Positions 62,365-64,000 of a DNA stretch of 64,000 bases are shown in pieces. The notes beneath the pieces are model-generated. The model had not been told where the DNA came from, did not search any database, and saw only the letters and a list, made by a program, of their open reading frames with translations. The DNA lies in the NCBI GenBank assembly GCA_949358305.1, contig OX442322.1:2852001-2916000 (forward strand), read 5' to 3'. How positions within the stretch are numbered: position 1 is the first letter of the stretch; each line of letters opens with the position of its first letter. The position numbers and the translations under genes were made by a program. The DNA comes from Strigamia acuminata. Its lineage: Eukaryota > Arthropoda > Chilopoda > Geophilomorpha > Linotaeniidae.

Positions 62365-64000
62365 TTAAACAAATAAATTCGCGAAATCGTTCGTAAAAAT
62401 TCCAGGTGATAATATAGAACACGTACCGTCTCTCTTGTCGGCCAAGCTGGCGGTGATTCCTCTCGCTGCATTTGAGAGGATGTGTGTATCCTTCCACACT
62501 AAATCATTGATCTCGAAATTCACGAATTTTCCACCGCTTTTATCTTGTAAAATGCGGTCGCACATGTTAAAAATGTGCGCCATCATATGCTTGTACGTGT
62601 TGGAGATAGTTTGCTCCAATTTATACACGTACTCATGTGGTTTCTCAGGGTCCACCACATTTACCGACTCTGCCACTCGTGGGTCCCAAGGCACACGTAG
62701 CTCTCGGGCGAAATTGAGATAAGCCGGAGAAAAATCTCTCGTCCTCGAGACTGTTGTTCGTATGCTGAACGCGATCTCCCTCAAGTATTCATCCCACCTA
62801 TTGTGGATGTCAGTGAATATACTTAATGCATATTTAATGTCCCTGTTGAGTCGCTCAACGGGATTTGTTCTGGGATTATAGGTCGATGTGTGTGACGCTA
62901 CAATACCGAACTTCTCACAAAATTTACCCCAAATTTTCGAGATAAATTGGGGTCCATTATCGGTATTATTTTACGTGGAAATCCGTAACGTAACGCCACG
63001 TCGTAGATACATTCAACGATTTTATCTGCTGAAGGTCTAGCGACGGCGTACAACTCGGGCCAACGAGTCGCTACGTCCATTATTACGATAATGTACGCGT
63101 TTTTATTTCCCGTAACGGGTTTTGGGCCCATCACATCGACACTTAAACAATCAAAAGGCGCGTAAGGCCCTAAAAAAATAGTTTCGAATGGTGATTTACT
63201 CCTTGGCTTGCACGCTTGACATCGCTGACATTGGTGGACAAAAAGAGCGATATCTTTTTTCATCCCTGTCCAGTGAAAAAGCTGTGTAGCGCGATAGAGT
63301 GTTCTGCTTACTCCCGCATGGCTTGCAAGCGGGTGCCCGTGTAACAACCACAGTATGCGACCGATTAAGGAAGCAGGTATTACTACCTTTACTGCGGTGT
63401 CTGATTCACTCAAGTCATCTTGGTGATTTGGGTGATGCTTCACCAAAAGGCCGTCATCCAATAGATAATCTATGGATTCGTGTGCATAACGACGCTTTTG
63501 CTTTCTGGTCAGGTTGGGCGGATATTTTCCTGTCAGTACGAATCTAGCTCTGTCCTGACATTTTTTGTCTAATTTTTGTTGCACAATTATTTCCTCCCTC
63601 GTCGGGGGATTGCTTTGCATTTGCTTGCCGACATGAGCGTGGAAGGCGCTTAGAAGCGGGTCATTTATTCTCCGCTCTAGCTTAAATTCCTTCTTTGCAT
63701 CCGGGTAATTCTCAGCAGATGGTTGGTATAACCGCGTCCAGAATCCGCAGAATTTTACATCTGCTGGAGACGCGGTAGGAATTTCATTCATTTTCCTTAA
63801 ATCCCAACGATGACAACTCGTTCGGCAGTAAATAATGCGGGAATCATCCTCGCCATCATCGTCAGCGTCGATAGGATCTGACACTGGTGCCCGTGACAGA
63901 GCGTCAGCCACGACGTTATATTTGACGGGCTTGTATTGAATGGTCAAGTCGCATGCCATCAGTTCCAACTGCCATCTGGCTAGTCGACCAGCTGGCTCCT
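62365..64000 (-). pseudogene. Gypsy-M pol, RNase H end and integrase (partial)
   Basis: Enters from the right edge at the RNase H end (YKPVKYNVVADALSRAPV). Integrase has a finger (HGHPLASHAGVSRTL, CQRCQACK), then LSVDVMGPKP and RYGFPRKII, where a one-base shift near 62968 moves the second catalytic aspartate into another frame. In that frame the catalytic glutamate is in NPVERLNRD near 62850. From 62784 the C-terminal part reads ARELRVPWDPRVAE and FEINDLVWKDTHILSNAA, a C-terminal module of the VWKRT-LSN type found in some insect gypsy elements. It ends at 62365. RT and the protease lie outside the window. Confidence 0.8.

Larger units (their letters stand above)
40261..64000 (-). mobile_element. 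Gypsy-M, outermost element of the right stack
   Basis: A minus-strand gypsy-like element that enters from the right edge. Order on the minus strand: pol (64000-62365), ORF-A (62104-61049), ORF-B (61052 onward, continuing at 42030-40820), a polypurine tract, and a probable 3' LTR. Copia-II (42031-55215) and Gypsy-K (55521-60268) with a 711-bp repeat interrupt ORF-B. The coding order pol, ORF-A, ORF-B puts two unknown genes in the position of env. The grouping into one element is inferred from strand, order and continuity. Confidence 0.6.

Overview
The window reads as a piece of a metazoan, most likely arthropod, genome that is packed with transposable elements. It has spliced host coding sequence with GT-AG introns, Ty1/copia elements primed in the Drosophila-copia manner (half-tRNA iMet type primer site), many Ty3/gypsy elements, and TIR DNA transposons or MITEs. 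There is no prokaryotic operon, rRNA gene, tRNA gene or CRISPR array. Element names used here (Copia-I, Gypsy-G, F, A, B, C, Copia-J, Gypsy-M, Copia-II, Gypsy-D, Gypsy-K) are working labels only. All comparisons were made by eye within the window; no database was searched.

Layout. 1-3108: a copia element deleted for integrase and RT, ending in its 3' LTR. 3109-8093: mostly AT-rich host DNA with a 1.4-kb TA-flanked TIR element (4296-5697), a long inverted repeat, and the last three exons of a host gene encoding a cysteine-rich WAP-like protein (7355-7928). 8094-13317: Gypsy-G, with a perfect 5-bp target duplication, interrupted in RT by a 768-bp element full of GTCGAC sites and flanked by an 8-bp duplication. 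13318-13951: fragments of another LTR element. 13952-38560: a nested stack on the minus strand. Gypsy-F is interrupted in its gag leader by Gypsy-A (ATAT duplication); A in turn carries Gypsy-B in integrase (TGTAT duplication, intact gag-pol frame), Gypsy-C in gag (GTTAC duplication, opposite strand) and an unclassified 1.7-kb insert in its 3' LTR. F also holds a 481-bp TA-flanked MITE in RT. 38561-39740: a copia RNase H fragment with the start of an LTR.

40261 to the right edge: a second stack. Gypsy-M runs on the minus strand. Its pol enters from the right edge and is followed by two unfamiliar ORFs, the first preceded by a good splice acceptor and overlapping the second by ATGA. Copia-II (ATATT duplication) is inserted in the second ORF. 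Gypsy-D, the youngest-looking mdg1/412-like element, is inserted in the 3' LTR of Copia-II (ATAT duplication). Gypsy-K, with an intact 1374-residue gag-pol, lies 305 bp from Copia-II. K is followed not by its target duplication but by a 711-bp direct repeat of the sequence that precedes it, and its 3' LTR lacks the last 9 bp. This is either a tandem duplication or a haplotype mis-join.

How they work. Each gypsy element encodes Gag and a Pol with protease, RT, RNase H and integrase. Gypsy-D and A separate gag from pol with the -1 slippery heptamer GGGAAAC directly before the gag stop; B and K use one fused frame. Only B and K keep a fully open gag-pol frame; D has a single frameshift in protease. 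The most original leads are the post-pol ORF pair of Gypsy-M, the conserved slippery site, the GTCGAC-rich element and the K duplication.
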